A stretch of DNA of 38,027 nucleotides from Candidatus Poribacteria bacterium (GCA_012963885.1 DTUY01000341.1:1-38027); one strand, 5' to 3'; counted from the first letter of the stretch, positions 27,198-36,296 are shown. Translations and numbers: made by a program. Notes: generated from the letters alone by a model not told the origin.

Positions 27198-28028
27198 ATG
27201 AGTGATAGAGAAAATACAACATATTATCTTGATGGACTGACGGCAGTTGTTACTGGAGCTGCTCAGGGATTGGGGCTAGGAATTGTCGGACAACTTGCCA
27301 TCAATGGTGCAACAGTGATTATAGCTGATTTGCAAATTGAGAAGGCCGAGATCGAAGCGGGTCGTCTACAAGAAAGAGGTTTGAGCGTAGATGGGATCTA
27401 TCTTGATGTTACTGATAGCAAAGGTGTAACAACATTTTTTAATCGTGTTGTCGATAATTACAAGCGGTTGGATATTCTGGTTAACAATGCTGGTATTGGT
27501 CAGAACGTTAACCCTATTGTTGAACTTGAAGATTCTGAATGGGCGCGTGTATTAGACGTTACCTTGACAGGGACATTTTATTGTTGTCGTGCTGCTGGCA
27601 GGATAATGGAACATCAGGAATCTGGAAGCATCGTCAATATCGCGTCAATCAACGGGCAAAGTCCCGCCGCATTGGTTGCTGCATATAATGTAGCTAAAGC
27701 AGGCGTCATTAGCCTAACCAAGACACTAGCTTTGGAATTGGCGGCTTACAGTGTACGGGTGAATGCTGTGAGTCCAGGACCTGTTTATACCGAATTTAAC
27801 AAGACTGTGATGTCACAACGATGTGAAAGTTTGAATATTAGCGAAGACCAGATGATTGAGCGCATCCGAAACACTATTCCATTAGGGCGATGGGGTGAAC
27901 CAACTGATATTGCGCAGGGCGTTACCTTTCTATGTAGCCCTCAGGCTTCTTGGATTACGGGTGAGGTGCTAAGAGTTAGCGGAGGATTAGAAGGTGTATC
28001 TGCCACTCCACCGAAACGGAAATCATAA
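27198..28028 (+). CDS. SDR family oxidoreductase
   Basis: 276 aa from ATG 27198, 7 nt after GGAGAG (27185-27190); TTG 27183 is the less likely start. TGAAQGLG is at residues 19-26, NNAG follows, then catalytic S150, Y163 and K167 in YNVAK. Typical C-terminus WITGEVLRVSGG. Located between the Tm-1 pair and the lactonase-like amidohydrolase, it probably oxidises a sugar or sugar acid. Confidence 0.93.
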   Translation: MSDRENTTYYLDGLTAVVTGAAQGLGLGIVGQLAINGATVIIADLQIEKAEIEAGRLQERGLSVDGIYLDVTDSKGVTTFFNRVVDNYKRLDILVNNAGIGQNVNPIVELEDSEWARVLDVTLTGTFYCCRAAGRIMEHQESGSIVNIASINGQSPAALVAAYNVAKAGVISLTKTLALELAAYSVRVNAVSPGPVYTEFNKTVMSQRCESLNISEDQMIERIRNTIPLGRWGEPTDIAQGVTFLCSPQASWITGEVLRVSGGLEGVSATPPKRKS

Positions 28029-28065
28029 AATAGCCTGCACTCCTAATGATTGAAGGTAATCCTAC

Positions 28066-28908
28066 ATGATTGTCGACACACACGTACATGTATGGGAGAT
28101 AGATCCACCCAAATATCCAGTGGGACCGACTTCGCCAAATTGGAATAGCTATCCTGATCAGCCAGCAACGGCAGATCAACTTCTTGCTGAGATGAATGAG
28201 CACGGCGTGAATTGGTGCGTATTGGTACAGACTAGCTGGTCCACGTGGGATAATGGTTATATCGCTGATTCAGTTACCCGGTTTCCCGATCGATTTGTTG
28301 GACATGGATTAATCGATCCGGAAGATCCGAATAATGCTGAACAAGTTCGGTATTGGGTTGAAGAGCGGGGTTTAATCGGATTTCGATTTCATCCAATGTA
28401 TTATCCAAATCAGAAAATCTTGCTTAAGCCATCAAACGAGCCTATGTGGAAAAATATTGCCGATTTATCTGCTATTATTCAATTTCACACACGACCTGAG
28501 TTTGCAGGTCAGATTAAAGTGATTGCCCAAAAATATCCGCATCTGAAGTTAATCATCGATCACCTGGGTTATCCCGACATCCAAGATGATGGAACGATTT
28601 TTCAGCCAATTGTTGATTTAGCTGATTATCCCAATGTTTATATAAAGCTATCGGATGTAGCTGGTCGTTCAGCAGAACCATTTCCGCACTACGACGTGCA
28701 TCCATTCATTGAAAGATTACTTTCGGCCTTTGGAGTTGAGCATACTGTTTGGGGAACAGGCTTTCCTGCTCATCATCGAACAAGATATAATTGGCCGACC
28801 TTGGAACAGGAACTCGGTCTCATTCGAGAAGGTCTTCCTTTCTTAAATGATGATGATAAGAAAAGAATATTGGGTGGTACAGCAGCTGAGATTTGGTCTT
28901 TGAGTTGA
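28066..28908 (+). CDS. amidohydrolase (sugar lactonase-like, COG3618 type)
   Basis: 280 aa. H6 and H8 (DTHVHVW), H141 (FHTRPEF) and H166 (IDHLGYP) match the amidohydrolase metal/active-site set used by L-fuconolactonase-type lactonases. The conserved C-terminal aspartate (usually GSDFP) is G232 here, in WGTGFPAHH. Its place after the SDR is typical of non-phosphorylative sugar oxidation: dehydrogenase, lactonase, acid dehydratase. No strong ribosome binding site is seen. Confidence 0.85.
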   Translation: MIVDTHVHVWEIDPPKYPVGPTSPNWNSYPDQPATADQLLAEMNEHGVNWCVLVQTSWSTWDNGYIADSVTRFPDRFVGHGLIDPEDPNNAEQVRYWVEERGLIGFRFHPMYYPNQKILLKPSNEPMWKNIADLSAIIQFHTRPEFAGQIKVIAQKYPHLKLIIDHLGYPDIQDDGTIFQPIVDLADYPNVYIKLSDVAGRSAEPFPHYDVHPFIERLLSAFGVEHTVWGTGFPAHHRTRYNWPTLEQELGLIREGLPFLNDDDKKRILGGTAAEIWSLS

Positions 28909-28917
28909 TCTACATAA

Positions 28918-29155
28918 CATGCTGATGCAAGAATCACTAGACGTCGGATGCTTCTAGGTAACAACCATTTTGAAGTTATGCTGCTGGATAATGCTGCCAA
29001 TGCGTACCCTCAAGGAAACGGATCCAATCCACTTTATCATGCCGGTTTTTCTGATAATAATCTGTTTCTCAATCACGCTACTGGATTCAACTTCGAACAC
29101 ATTTTCCAACGGATTATCCAGTGATTACGACATCTCCATGTTTACACAGAAGTAG
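28918..29155 (+). pseudogene. decayed coding fragment of unrecognised family
   Basis: The frame from 28918 to the TGA at 29122-29124 reads like a real protein: ...LLGNNHFEVMLLDNAANA, then GNGSNPLYHAGFSDNNLFLN, then GFNFEHIF. Near 29105 a shift into the neighbouring frame gives NGLSSDYDISMFTQK up to 29155. There is no ribosome binding site and no full-length context. I do not recognise the family. It looks like the remains of a gene lost between the lactonase and the membrane protein. Confidence 0.38.
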
Positions 29156-29166
29156 CCTAAATCGCC

Positions 29167-30438
29167 ATGAAATACGAACCAAAAAAGATGAAACGCCGTT
29201 TGGATTTTGAATGGATACTTGATCAGAAACGGGATTTGATATTTTATATTGGATCTGCTCTGATCGGCTGGCTGTATGTGGGGATTATCTGGTATGCATC
29301 ACATCACTTTTCGGATACTCGAAAAGGATCTTTTGGTAGCCTGCGTGTAGGTGACCTTGAAATATCGTTTACTATCCAGTTACTGGTTGTCACAAGTTGG
29401 GCAATTTTTCTGGATGCCCCCCATATTTGGGCGACACTTAGTCGGACTTTGTTTGATATTGACGAATGGAAAAATCGACGCTCCCAATTATTAGGATCGT
29501 TTGGTTTGTTTCTGATCGGGCCGATCGCTATATCGTTTCCATATTTTCTTGCCTATGGCACAGCAAAACACGGTTTCTATATCAAAAAGGAAACTATGAC
29601 CATCGGTGCTATTGGATTTTTCACCTTCTTTAGACTATGGGCTTATTACCATGTTGTCAGGCAACATTGGGGATTCTTCTCCCTCTACAAACGGAAAGCA
29701 AACGACTACGGAACTCATCGGTTAGACTATTGGTTTTTCAACTTGACTATGTACATGCCTTTGGTCATGTTTATAACTAGCTCATTTTATCCTGGACTCC
29801 GTGGCCATCCCAACTTGGGTTTGCATCGACCTATTATAGGTTCATTATCTATTAGCAGTATCCTCTATCCGTTCGCGGGGTTATTGTATTTATTTGTTTT
29901 GGTGATTTACTTATCTTATCAACTAAAGCTTTTTCTAATAGGGGAACAGCTAAATGCCAGTAAATTGCTTTATATGCTGCTAATTGTCCCACTCCATTTT
30001 GTTGCTTTCTCCGATCCGATTTTTGCTGCCTTTATTACGCCGATTGTTACCGTTGGGCACAACGTTCAATATCATTGCATCGTCTATACCTACGCCCAAA
30101 GTAAGTACCAACAGAGCTTAAATCCAGAATACAAAGTGCCTAGAATCCTATTCAAGAATTTAACAACTTACATTATCACTGGTATGATTTTCACTTTCTT
30201 ATGTTACAGGGGACCATGGATTAATTGGTTGAAGAAAGTAACTGGGTTAGGGTTGGACAAAGCTGTTTTTCATACAGTTGGTATGTTGGCAGGTATCTCT
30301 GATCCGAAAAAGCTAAAACTAGGTCAACAGATGACTGCATCGGTGATTAGTGGCTTTGCCTTACAACATTATTATCTTGACTCGATTATTTGGCGTGTCA
30401 GTAAAGATAAAAGGGTCCAAAAATATTTGAATGTTTGA
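29167..30438 (+). CDS. polytopic membrane protein with conserved-looking histidine motifs
   Basis: 423 aa, not recognised. About eight to nine hydrophobic segments are seen (roughly 25-43, 66-83, 110-130, 144-161, 190-207, 232-252, 268-292, 335-348). Histidines cluster in or near membrane segments: DAPH85, YH162VVRQH167W, GH298NVQYH303, and QH401YY. This arrangement suggests metal or heme coordination, but that is inference. Its last 8 bases overlap the start of the PQQ-like propeller gene, so the two are likely coupled. Confidence 0.8.
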   Translation: MKYEPKKMKRRLDFEWILDQKRDLIFYIGSALIGWLYVGIIWYASHHFSDTRKGSFGSLRVGDLEISFTIQLLVVTSWAIFLDAPHIWATLSRTLFDIDEWKNRRSQLLGSFGLFLIGPIAISFPYFLAYGTAKHGFYIKKETMTIGAIGFFTFFRLWAYYHVVRQHWGFFSLYKRKANDYGTHRLDYWFFNLTMYMPLVMFITSSFYPGLRGHPNLGLHRPIIGSLSISSILYPFAGLLYLFVLVIYLSYQLKLFLIGEQLNASKLLYMLLIVPLHFVAFSDPIFAAFITPIVTVGHNVQYHCIVYTYAQSKYQQSLNPEYKVPRILFKNLTTYIITGMIFTFLCYRGPWINWLKKVTGLGLDKAVFHTVGMLAGISDPKKLKLGQQMTASVISGFALQHYYLDSIIWRVSKDKRVQKYLNV

Positions 30439-31804
30439 TTTATTTAAACGGATACTTTGCGCTGCCTTTTTATTCATTTTATTCGTTTCTAAAACATACG
30501 TTGAAACGAATAGTCAAATACCGGATCTACGTAAACGTAAAACCGGAAGTGATTGGCCTGGTTTTCTAGGACCAACTAGTGACGGAAAATCGCCAGAGAA
30601 TTTCCGTCTTGATCCTTGGTCTGCCTCTGGCCCTCCTCTTGTCTGGCGAACAAAAATCGGTGAAAGTTATGGAGCCCCCACCATTTCTCGCGGACGATTG
30701 TTTATATTCGATCGACATCAGAATTTCGCACGATTAAGTTGCATGAGAAGCGAGAATAAAGAGCCCCTCTGGCAATTTGAATACCCAACTGATTACAAGG
30801 ATATTTATGGTTACAACAATGGTCCGCGCACCTGCCCTGTTGTTGATGACGATCGTGTCTACATCTATGGGGCTAAAGGTATATTACACTGCCTGAATGT
30901 TCTAGATGGAACGCTACGGTGGAAAATTGACACAAGCTCTCGATTTAATGTTGTCCCTAATTTTTTTGGGATGGGTTCGACCCCTATCATTGAAGATCGG
31001 TTACTCATTGCGCAGGTTGGCGGGGCACTGCCCACCAAGGCAAGAGATGTTTACCAAGCGCAGGGCGACATTACAGGAAATGGTTCCGGTATTGTCGCTT
31101 TTGATAAAATGTCAGGTGAGGTAGTTTATCAAATCACGGATGAGCTTGCCAGTTATGCCAGTCCAATTCTGACAACAATTGACCGGAGAAGATGGTGCTT
31201 TATGTTTGCCAGAGGTGGTTTAGTAGGATTTAATCCTCTGACAGGCCAAATCGATTTTCAGTATCCTTGGCGCGATAGAAAACTTGAGTCGGTCAACGCA
31301 TCAAATCCTGTTGTTGCAGGAGACACTGTATTCATTAGTGAAGCCTATGGCGTAGGAAGTTCAGCTCTTCAAGTTCATCCAAGAGGGTATAAAATTATCT
31401 GGCATGATTCATTATCTCGTCGAAAAAAAACAATGATGCTGCATTGGAACACGGCAATTCATCATCAAGGCTATCTTTATGGCTGTAGTGGGCGGCATAC
31501 TCAAGGATCAAGTCTGCGATGTATTGAATTGCAAACGGGTCGGGTTATGTGGTCGGATCCAATTAATGAAAGAACCTCCTTGCTTTACGTTAATGAACAT
31601 CTAATTAGTCTGGGGGAATTTGGCCGTTTGATGTTGATCCGTGTCAACCCCAAAAAATTAGATGTACTATCATCGGTGCAGTTGTCTAGACAACATGGGC
31701 TTAAATATCCTTTGTGGGCTGCGCCAGTTCTATCAAATGGATTTCTATATATCCGTAGCAAGGATCAGTTGTTGTGTTTTGATTTAACGCCCTCGAAAAA
31801 TTAA
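30431..31804 (+). CDS. exported PQQ-like beta-propeller repeat protein
   Basis: 457 aa. Signal peptide at residues 1-22 (ILCAAFLFILFVSK). The mature part begins DWPGFLGPTSDGKSP, a hallmark of exported PQQ-like proteins, and goes on with repeated blades ending in xxLxWxxx, such as GTLRWKID, then VVDDDRVYIYGAKG. These proteins may bind PQQ or act as scaffolds; catalysis is unproven. The ATG (30431) lies 8 nt inside the membrane-protein gene. A metal-rich membrane partner plus a propeller suggests an envelope redox pair. Confidence 0.9.
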   Translation: MFDLFKRILCAAFLFILFVSKTYVETNSQIPDLRKRKTGSDWPGFLGPTSDGKSPENFRLDPWSASGPPLVWRTKIGESYGAPTISRGRLFIFDRHQNFARLSCMRSENKEPLWQFEYPTDYKDIYGYNNGPRTCPVVDDDRVYIYGAKGILHCLNVLDGTLRWKIDTSSRFNVVPNFFGMGSTPIIEDRLLIAQVGGALPTKARDVYQAQGDITGNGSGIVAFDKMSGEVVYQITDELASYASPILTTIDRRRWCFMFARGGLVGFNPLTGQIDFQYPWRDRKLESVNASNPVVAGDTVFISEAYGVGSSALQVHPRGYKIIWHDSLSRRKKTMMLHWNTAIHHQGYLYGCSGRHTQGSSLRCIELQTGRVMWSDPINERTSLLYVNEHLISLGEFGRLMLIRVNPKKLDVLSSVQLSRQHGLKYPLWAAPVLSNGFLYIRSKDQLLCFDLTPSKN

Positions 31805-31868
31805 CGTGCTGATAAAATTTTCATAGCTTTTTATGCGTCAGGAATTGGGGATTTGTAAGGGATTATTA

Positions 31869-33002
31869 ATGGAGACTAAGATGCACGATCCAAGAATGAA
31901 TAGATTAGCAGAAATTCTAACCTGCCACTCCACTAAAATCGAAGTGGGTGAGTTTGTTCTCATTGAGGGCTTTGATATTCCAACTGAGATGGTGATTGTT
32001 TTGATTCGAGCAGTTCGGAAGGCAGGAGGAATTCCACTGGTTGAGTTAAAGCAGAACCGGATTCAACGCGAACTCCTTTGCCAAGCCGATGAAGAAGGCT
32101 TGAAATTGATAGGCCATTATGAAGCTTATCGAATGGAACAGGTGCAAGCTTATATCGGTGTCCGCGGCAGTCACAACATCACCGAATTATCTGATGTACC
32201 GACTAAAGCCATGCAACTGTATCAGAAACACTGGCTAACACCAGTTCATTTTGATATCCGGGTACCCAGAACCAAGTGGGTTGTACTGCGCTGGCCCTCC
32301 TCTGCTATGGCTCAGCAAGCTGAAATGAGCACTGAAGCTTTTGAGGATTTTTTCTTTGATGTTTGTACCTTCGATTACAACCGATTAGAAATTGCCATTC
32401 AGCCCCTTAAGTCTTTGATGGAATCTACAGATAAAGTACGAATTGTTAGCCCTGAAACTGACCTTGAATTCAGTATCAAGGATATTCCGGTGATACCATG
32501 CACTGGAGAATGCAACATTCCAGATGGAGAATGTTTTACTGCTCCGGTCCGTCAGTCTGTCAATGGTGTTATCCATTTCAATACGCCCACGATCTACCAG
32601 GGAACAACATTTACTGATATTTGTCTGCGTTTCGAAAACGGAAAAATTGTCGATGCTTCTTCTAATAACACCCAGAAATTACACCAGATCTTGGATTCGG
32701 ATGAGGGTGCACGGTATATCGGTGAATTCTCTTTGGGGCTTAATCCATACATTCATAAACCAATGTTAGATATTTTGTTTGATGAAAAGATTTCCGGCTC
32801 TTTTCACTTTACACCAGGACAAGCATATGAAGAGGCTGATAACGGGGTTCGATCTACCATTCACTGGGATATGGTGATGGTTCAAACACCTGAGTTTGGC
32901 GGAGGTGAGATTTACTTTGATAACCGTTTAGTGCAAAAGAATGGGAAATTTGTCGTGCCGGAACTGGAAGAACTAAACCCTGAGAATTTAAAAAAATCCT
33001 GA
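31869..33002 (+). CDS. M29 family metallo-aminopeptidase
   Basis: 377 aa from ATG 31869, which follows AAGGGA and opens with METKMHDPRMNRLAEIL; a start at 31833 is less likely. The expected metal ligands are all present in order: E221 (DGECFTAP), E286 (IGEFSLGLNP), H313 and Y320 (FHFTPGQAY), H332 and D334 (IHWDMV). It is related to AmpS/AmpT, so the enzyme should be active on N-termini of peptides. Its role amid sugar genes is unclear. Confidence 0.92.
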   Translation: METKMHDPRMNRLAEILTCHSTKIEVGEFVLIEGFDIPTEMVIVLIRAVRKAGGIPLVELKQNRIQRELLCQADEEGLKLIGHYEAYRMEQVQAYIGVRGSHNITELSDVPTKAMQLYQKHWLTPVHFDIRVPRTKWVVLRWPSSAMAQQAEMSTEAFEDFFFDVCTFDYNRLEIAIQPLKSLMESTDKVRIVSPETDLEFSIKDIPVIPCTGECNIPDGECFTAPVRQSVNGVIHFNTPTIYQGTTFTDICLRFENGKIVDASSNNTQKLHQILDSDEGARYIGEFSLGLNPYIHKPMLDILFDEKISGSFHFTPGQAYEEADNGVRSTIHWDMVMVQTPEFGGGEIYFDNRLVQKNGKFVVPELEELNPENLKKS

Positions 33003-33056
33003 TAAAAACTAACCATGAGTTTGTAACAAAAAGTATAGCACCAAAGGAGTTCAGAG

Positions 33057-34604
33057 ATGCCAAGACCGCCTGACTATAGAATTATCTACAATTGGGATGG
33101 CGCCCCACACGGCTATTCCAAGGTACCGCAATCAATGGATGATCTCCTGAACAAGGTTTATGCACCATTAGAAGATACTCAGGTTGGTGCGCTATTTTGG
33201 TGTGTTGGTGAACATTCTGCTCGGTGGCCTAGCCACGTGTTGGAGACTCTCGGTGATGTTCATGAGAGATGTTATGAGAATGCCCAAAGTTATATCTTCA
33301 CCGAAAATATTCGTCGGATGCTCGAACGAGGTGAGGATCCACAAAAAGCTTTAATTGAAAAAGGTCATCAACTAGGATTTCATGTCTATGCTTCGATTCG
33401 CATGAATGATAACCACTTCAATGGCGCTCAGATCAGCGATCTCAAACAATTACATCATACCGAACTAACCCGTCTGCGGATTGAGCATCCAGAATGGCTT
33501 TTGGGAGATCAGACGTCCGAGTGGTTCAACCTTTCGTGGAATATGGCTATTCCGGAAGTTCGGCAACACCGATTTGCTCATATTCAGGAAGTTTGCCGTT
33601 TATACGATTGGGACGGAGTGGAATTGGACTGGCAACGACATGCTTTTCATCTTCCTGAAGATGAAGCTTATAGACTGCGATATCTGCTCACTGATCTGCA
33701 ACGCGCCGTTCGACATATGACCAATACGCTTGCGGAAGAACGGGGCAGACCTTTCTATCTTGCCGCACGAGTGGCTGGAAGTCTAGAGATGTGTCATCGC
33801 ATCGGCTACGATATAGCAACATGGATTGATGAAGATCTAGTGGATATTCTGATTCCATCTGGTGGTGCGGCAACTGATCCCTCCATAGAGGTTAATAGTT
33901 TTGTTAATATGTGCTGTGATCAAGGTATTGATGTATATCCAGGACTTGATAGTGGGCTACCTGATCTGTTCGTTGGACCTGAAGATCAAGAAACCAAACG
34001 GAACATGCGTACGTGCGCTATTACGAGCAGATACTACAAAGCTGGAGCGAAAGGGATCTACGTCTTTAACTGGCATGCTAACCGTGATTCGCGTCGTGAA
34101 CTGCTTTCACAAATTGGATCTATGAAGACGCTACGCAATACCAATAAGATCTACGCTGCTACCCATCGATTCATCCAAAGAGAAGGAGCGTGGCGTGGTG
34201 CTTACCGCATTGATCGTATCTATGGTGAAGTCCCCGTGCCATTAAAGAAACCTCTAACTGATACCGGCCCCATAATTACGTTGGATATTGCAGATGAACC
34301 GGTGCTTGATTATTTAACAGAGTTGGGACTTCGCCTACGTCTCAGCGAATGGGTCCAAGGAGATATAGTTGATGTGTGGTGGGATGGAGTCAAACTGCAG
34401 AATGCTGAAGTTCGATATTGTAACCTGAGCCAATCCCATAAGATCTCTGATGTTAGTAGTGCTGTCTGGCTATGCTTTGTCATGCAGCCAACGGAAATTG
34501 AAGTTGGGAAACACAAAGTCAAGGTGGTATTGGGAGAACGCCATCCCCAGTTAGCTGGTGACATCACTTTGACGGATGTGGAACTTGTCATCAGAAAAAA
34601 GTAA
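33057..34604 (+). CDS. glycoside hydrolase-like TIM-barrel protein (family 10-like)
   Basis: 515 aa. AAAGGAG precedes the ATG. A TIM barrel of the GHL10 kind is supported by the motif D184-W-D-G-V-E-L-D-W192, the likely catalytic Asp/Glu region, with FHVYASIRMN and YVFNWHA among the barrel strands. The last ~120 residues (about 395-515) read as a beta-sandwich add-on. No signal peptide, so a cytoplasmic glycosidase acting on imported or released oligosaccharides is the likely role. Linkage unknown. Confidence 0.83.
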   Translation: MPRPPDYRIIYNWDGAPHGYSKVPQSMDDLLNKVYAPLEDTQVGALFWCVGEHSARWPSHVLETLGDVHERCYENAQSYIFTENIRRMLERGEDPQKALIEKGHQLGFHVYASIRMNDNHFNGAQISDLKQLHHTELTRLRIEHPEWLLGDQTSEWFNLSWNMAIPEVRQHRFAHIQEVCRLYDWDGVELDWQRHAFHLPEDEAYRLRYLLTDLQRAVRHMTNTLAEERGRPFYLAARVAGSLEMCHRIGYDIATWIDEDLVDILIPSGGAATDPSIEVNSFVNMCCDQGIDVYPGLDSGLPDLFVGPEDQETKRNMRTCAITSRYYKAGAKGIYVFNWHANRDSRRELLSQIGSMKTLRNTNKIYAATHRFIQREGAWRGAYRIDRIYGEVPVPLKKPLTDTGPIITLDIADEPVLDYLTELGLRLRLSEWVQGDIVDVWWDGVKLQNAEVRYCNLSQSHKISDVSSAVWLCFVMQPTEIEVGKHKVKVVLGERHPQLAGDITLTDVELVIRKK

Positions 34605-34619
34605 TTAGGAGACAGACTC

Positions 34620-35879
34620 ATGAAAATTATCGAGATTGAACCAATCGCTTTACGTGTTCCCTATGAAGACCGGATTCGAAAACAATATTACCACTTCAAC
34701 ATGACAGAACAAGTAACCGTTTATAAATTTCACACGGATACTGGACTGATTGGTATTGGTGAGAATGTTGGTCCCCCTTTAGATTCAAATTTATTGGATC
34801 CGTATCTTGGTACTAATCCCTTTGATCATGTAATGGGATCTGGGCGATTTAATCTTGATATGGCCTGTTATGATCTAATGGGAAAATATTTGGGTTTGCC
34901 CGCTTGGAAATTGATGGGACAGCAGGTACGCCACTGGGTGGCCATGGGTTGGTGGATGCCGTGCATGTCGCCTGAAGATACTGCCGCCGAAGTTCAGGTA
35001 GCGGCAGAACGTGGATATCGCGGTCTAAAGTGCAAAGCCAGAGCATTTTACGATGTCATCGAGCAATCGCACGTTATTCAAGAGGTCGCACCGCCAGATT
35101 TTCGAGTAGAATATGATTTTAATGGTTCCCTAATCAATGTAGAGAAGGCACTGCCTATCCTACGGGAATTAGAAAAGATTCCGGTTGTGAAAGGTGTCGA
35201 AGAACCGATTTTCGCTTATGATATTGAGGGATGGCGTCGGCTTCATCAGGAGGTTCGTATCCCTTTTTATTTGCATGGTGTTGGTGTACTAAGTGAACCT
35301 GCTTCTCGCCAACCTTCAGGTCCCTGGACCGGACTGCGGCAAGGAGATTTCGATGGTGCGCTCTGTAGCCATGAAAATATTAGAAGCGCCTTGGCTGCAG
35401 GTTGGGTTTTTGCTGCTGCTAACACGCCGATCCTGCTACAGTATGTGGGGACTGGTATTACCACAGCATTTGCTTGTCATCTTGGCGCTGTCATGCCAAC
35501 GGCCACTCTGCCGGGGGTGACAGCTAGTCATGCTTACGAAGATGATCTAATCGTCACAGGACATCAGGTTCAGCGTGGATTCGTAAAGGTGCCGGAAAAT
35601 CCCGGATTAGGCATCGAATTAGACGAAGAAGCGATTAAACGCTATATGCAAACAACCGCGTTGAAACTGCCTCGCCATATCTCTGTGGTGACTTTACCAG
35701 GAGATGTCAAACACTATTACCGAAACCTACAACAGGCAGAACGTCTGATGAAACAGGGAGTGGATGAGTCATATGCTAACGGTATTAGACTGGATGAATG
35801 GGAAGATGATGGGAGTAGTGAATTTGATCAACTCTGGATGCAGTTGCAGGAAAGCGATTGGCCAATCTGGGAGAAGTGA
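34620..35879 (+). CDS. enolase superfamily (mandelate racemase/muconate lactonizing type) sugar-acid dehydratase-like protein
   Basis: 419 aa; capping domain at the N-terminus, barrel from about residue 130. The K137-x-K139 motif (LKCKAR), D166 (VEYDFNG) and E194/E195 (GVEEPI) are present. The third metal ligand, normally an Asp or Glu about 25 residues on, is not evident; the position reads H219 in FYLHGVG. Sugar-acid dehydratases of this group follow lactonases in oxidative pathways. It begins 15 nt after the glycosidase-like gene. The C-terminal ~100 residues are longer than usual. Confidence 0.87.
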   Translation: MKIIEIEPIALRVPYEDRIRKQYYHFNMTEQVTVYKFHTDTGLIGIGENVGPPLDSNLLDPYLGTNPFDHVMGSGRFNLDMACYDLMGKYLGLPAWKLMGQQVRHWVAMGWWMPCMSPEDTAAEVQVAAERGYRGLKCKARAFYDVIEQSHVIQEVAPPDFRVEYDFNGSLINVEKALPILRELEKIPVVKGVEEPIFAYDIEGWRRLHQEVRIPFYLHGVGVLSEPASRQPSGPWTGLRQGDFDGALCSHENIRSALAAGWVFAAANTPILLQYVGTGITTAFACHLGAVMPTATLPGVTASHAYEDDLIVTGHQVQRGFVKVPENPGLGIELDEEAIKRYMQTTALKLPRHISVVTLPGDVKHYYRNLQQAERLMKQGVDESYANGIRLDEWEDDGSSEFDQLWMQLQESDWPIWEK

Positions 35880-35977
35880 GTAACTGGCCTGTAAGACTCC
35901 TTCGATCTGTCCCAACAGTATCAATCAAACCGAGTTTAAGATTTATATTTCTATTCAAATCATTTAAGTAAAAAAAG

Positions 35978-36005
35978 TTGACTCCAACGTAAATTTTGGT
36001 ATCAT
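35978..36005 (+). promoter_or_regulatory. sigma-70-like promoter
   Basis: TTGACT at 35978-35983 and TATCAT at 36000-36005, separated by 16 nt, each one mismatch from consensus. It lies downstream of the enolase-family gene and would drive the radical SAM gene through a ~285-nt leader. Confidence 0.5.
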
Positions 36006-36206
36006 TTCAATATCATAAAATTATTAATTATCCCTAATGTTCTTGATTGATAACAATTTTGTGCAGATGTGTACTTAAATATATGATATAATTAAAAACT
36101 TGACAGTCGTTTTATCAGTATTGGTTCTTATTTGATTCGTAAGTACAACAGTCTTCTGATGGAAGTAGATATCCTACAAATCAAAAACTGTACTATTTAG
36201 AGTCAG

Positions 36207-36224
36207 TCAGGTCGGCGGACCTGA
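36207..36224 (+). promoter_or_regulatory. 7-bp hairpin with GGCG loop in the radical SAM leader
   Basis: TCAGGTC (36207-36213) pairs perfectly with GACCTGA (36218-36224) around GGCG, followed by AAATTTT. It lies about 73 nt upstream of the ATG. It may be a weak terminator/attenuator or an operator dyad. Confidence 0.45.
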
Positions 36225-36296
36225 AATTTTAATCCATCCATGTTTCATTGTCAGTCTTGGGTTTTAGGTTTAAATAGGTTGAGAGGTAAGTCCGAT

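Larger units (their letters stand above)
35880..36296 (+). other. intergenic region with promoter and hairpin
   Basis: 417 bp with no gene seen. It holds a good promoter-like pair at 35978-36005, a perfect but unpaired TTGACA at 36100-36105, a TATAAT at 36087-36092 without a spaced -35, and a hairpin at 36207-36224. An upstream in-frame ATG at 36240 exists but is not supported by a ribosome binding site. Confidence 0.5.

Noticed and set aside
36100..36105. Perfect TTGACA as a promoter of the radical SAM gene
   Set aside because: No -10-like hexamer occurs 16-18 nt downstream; the pair at 35978-36005 is better.
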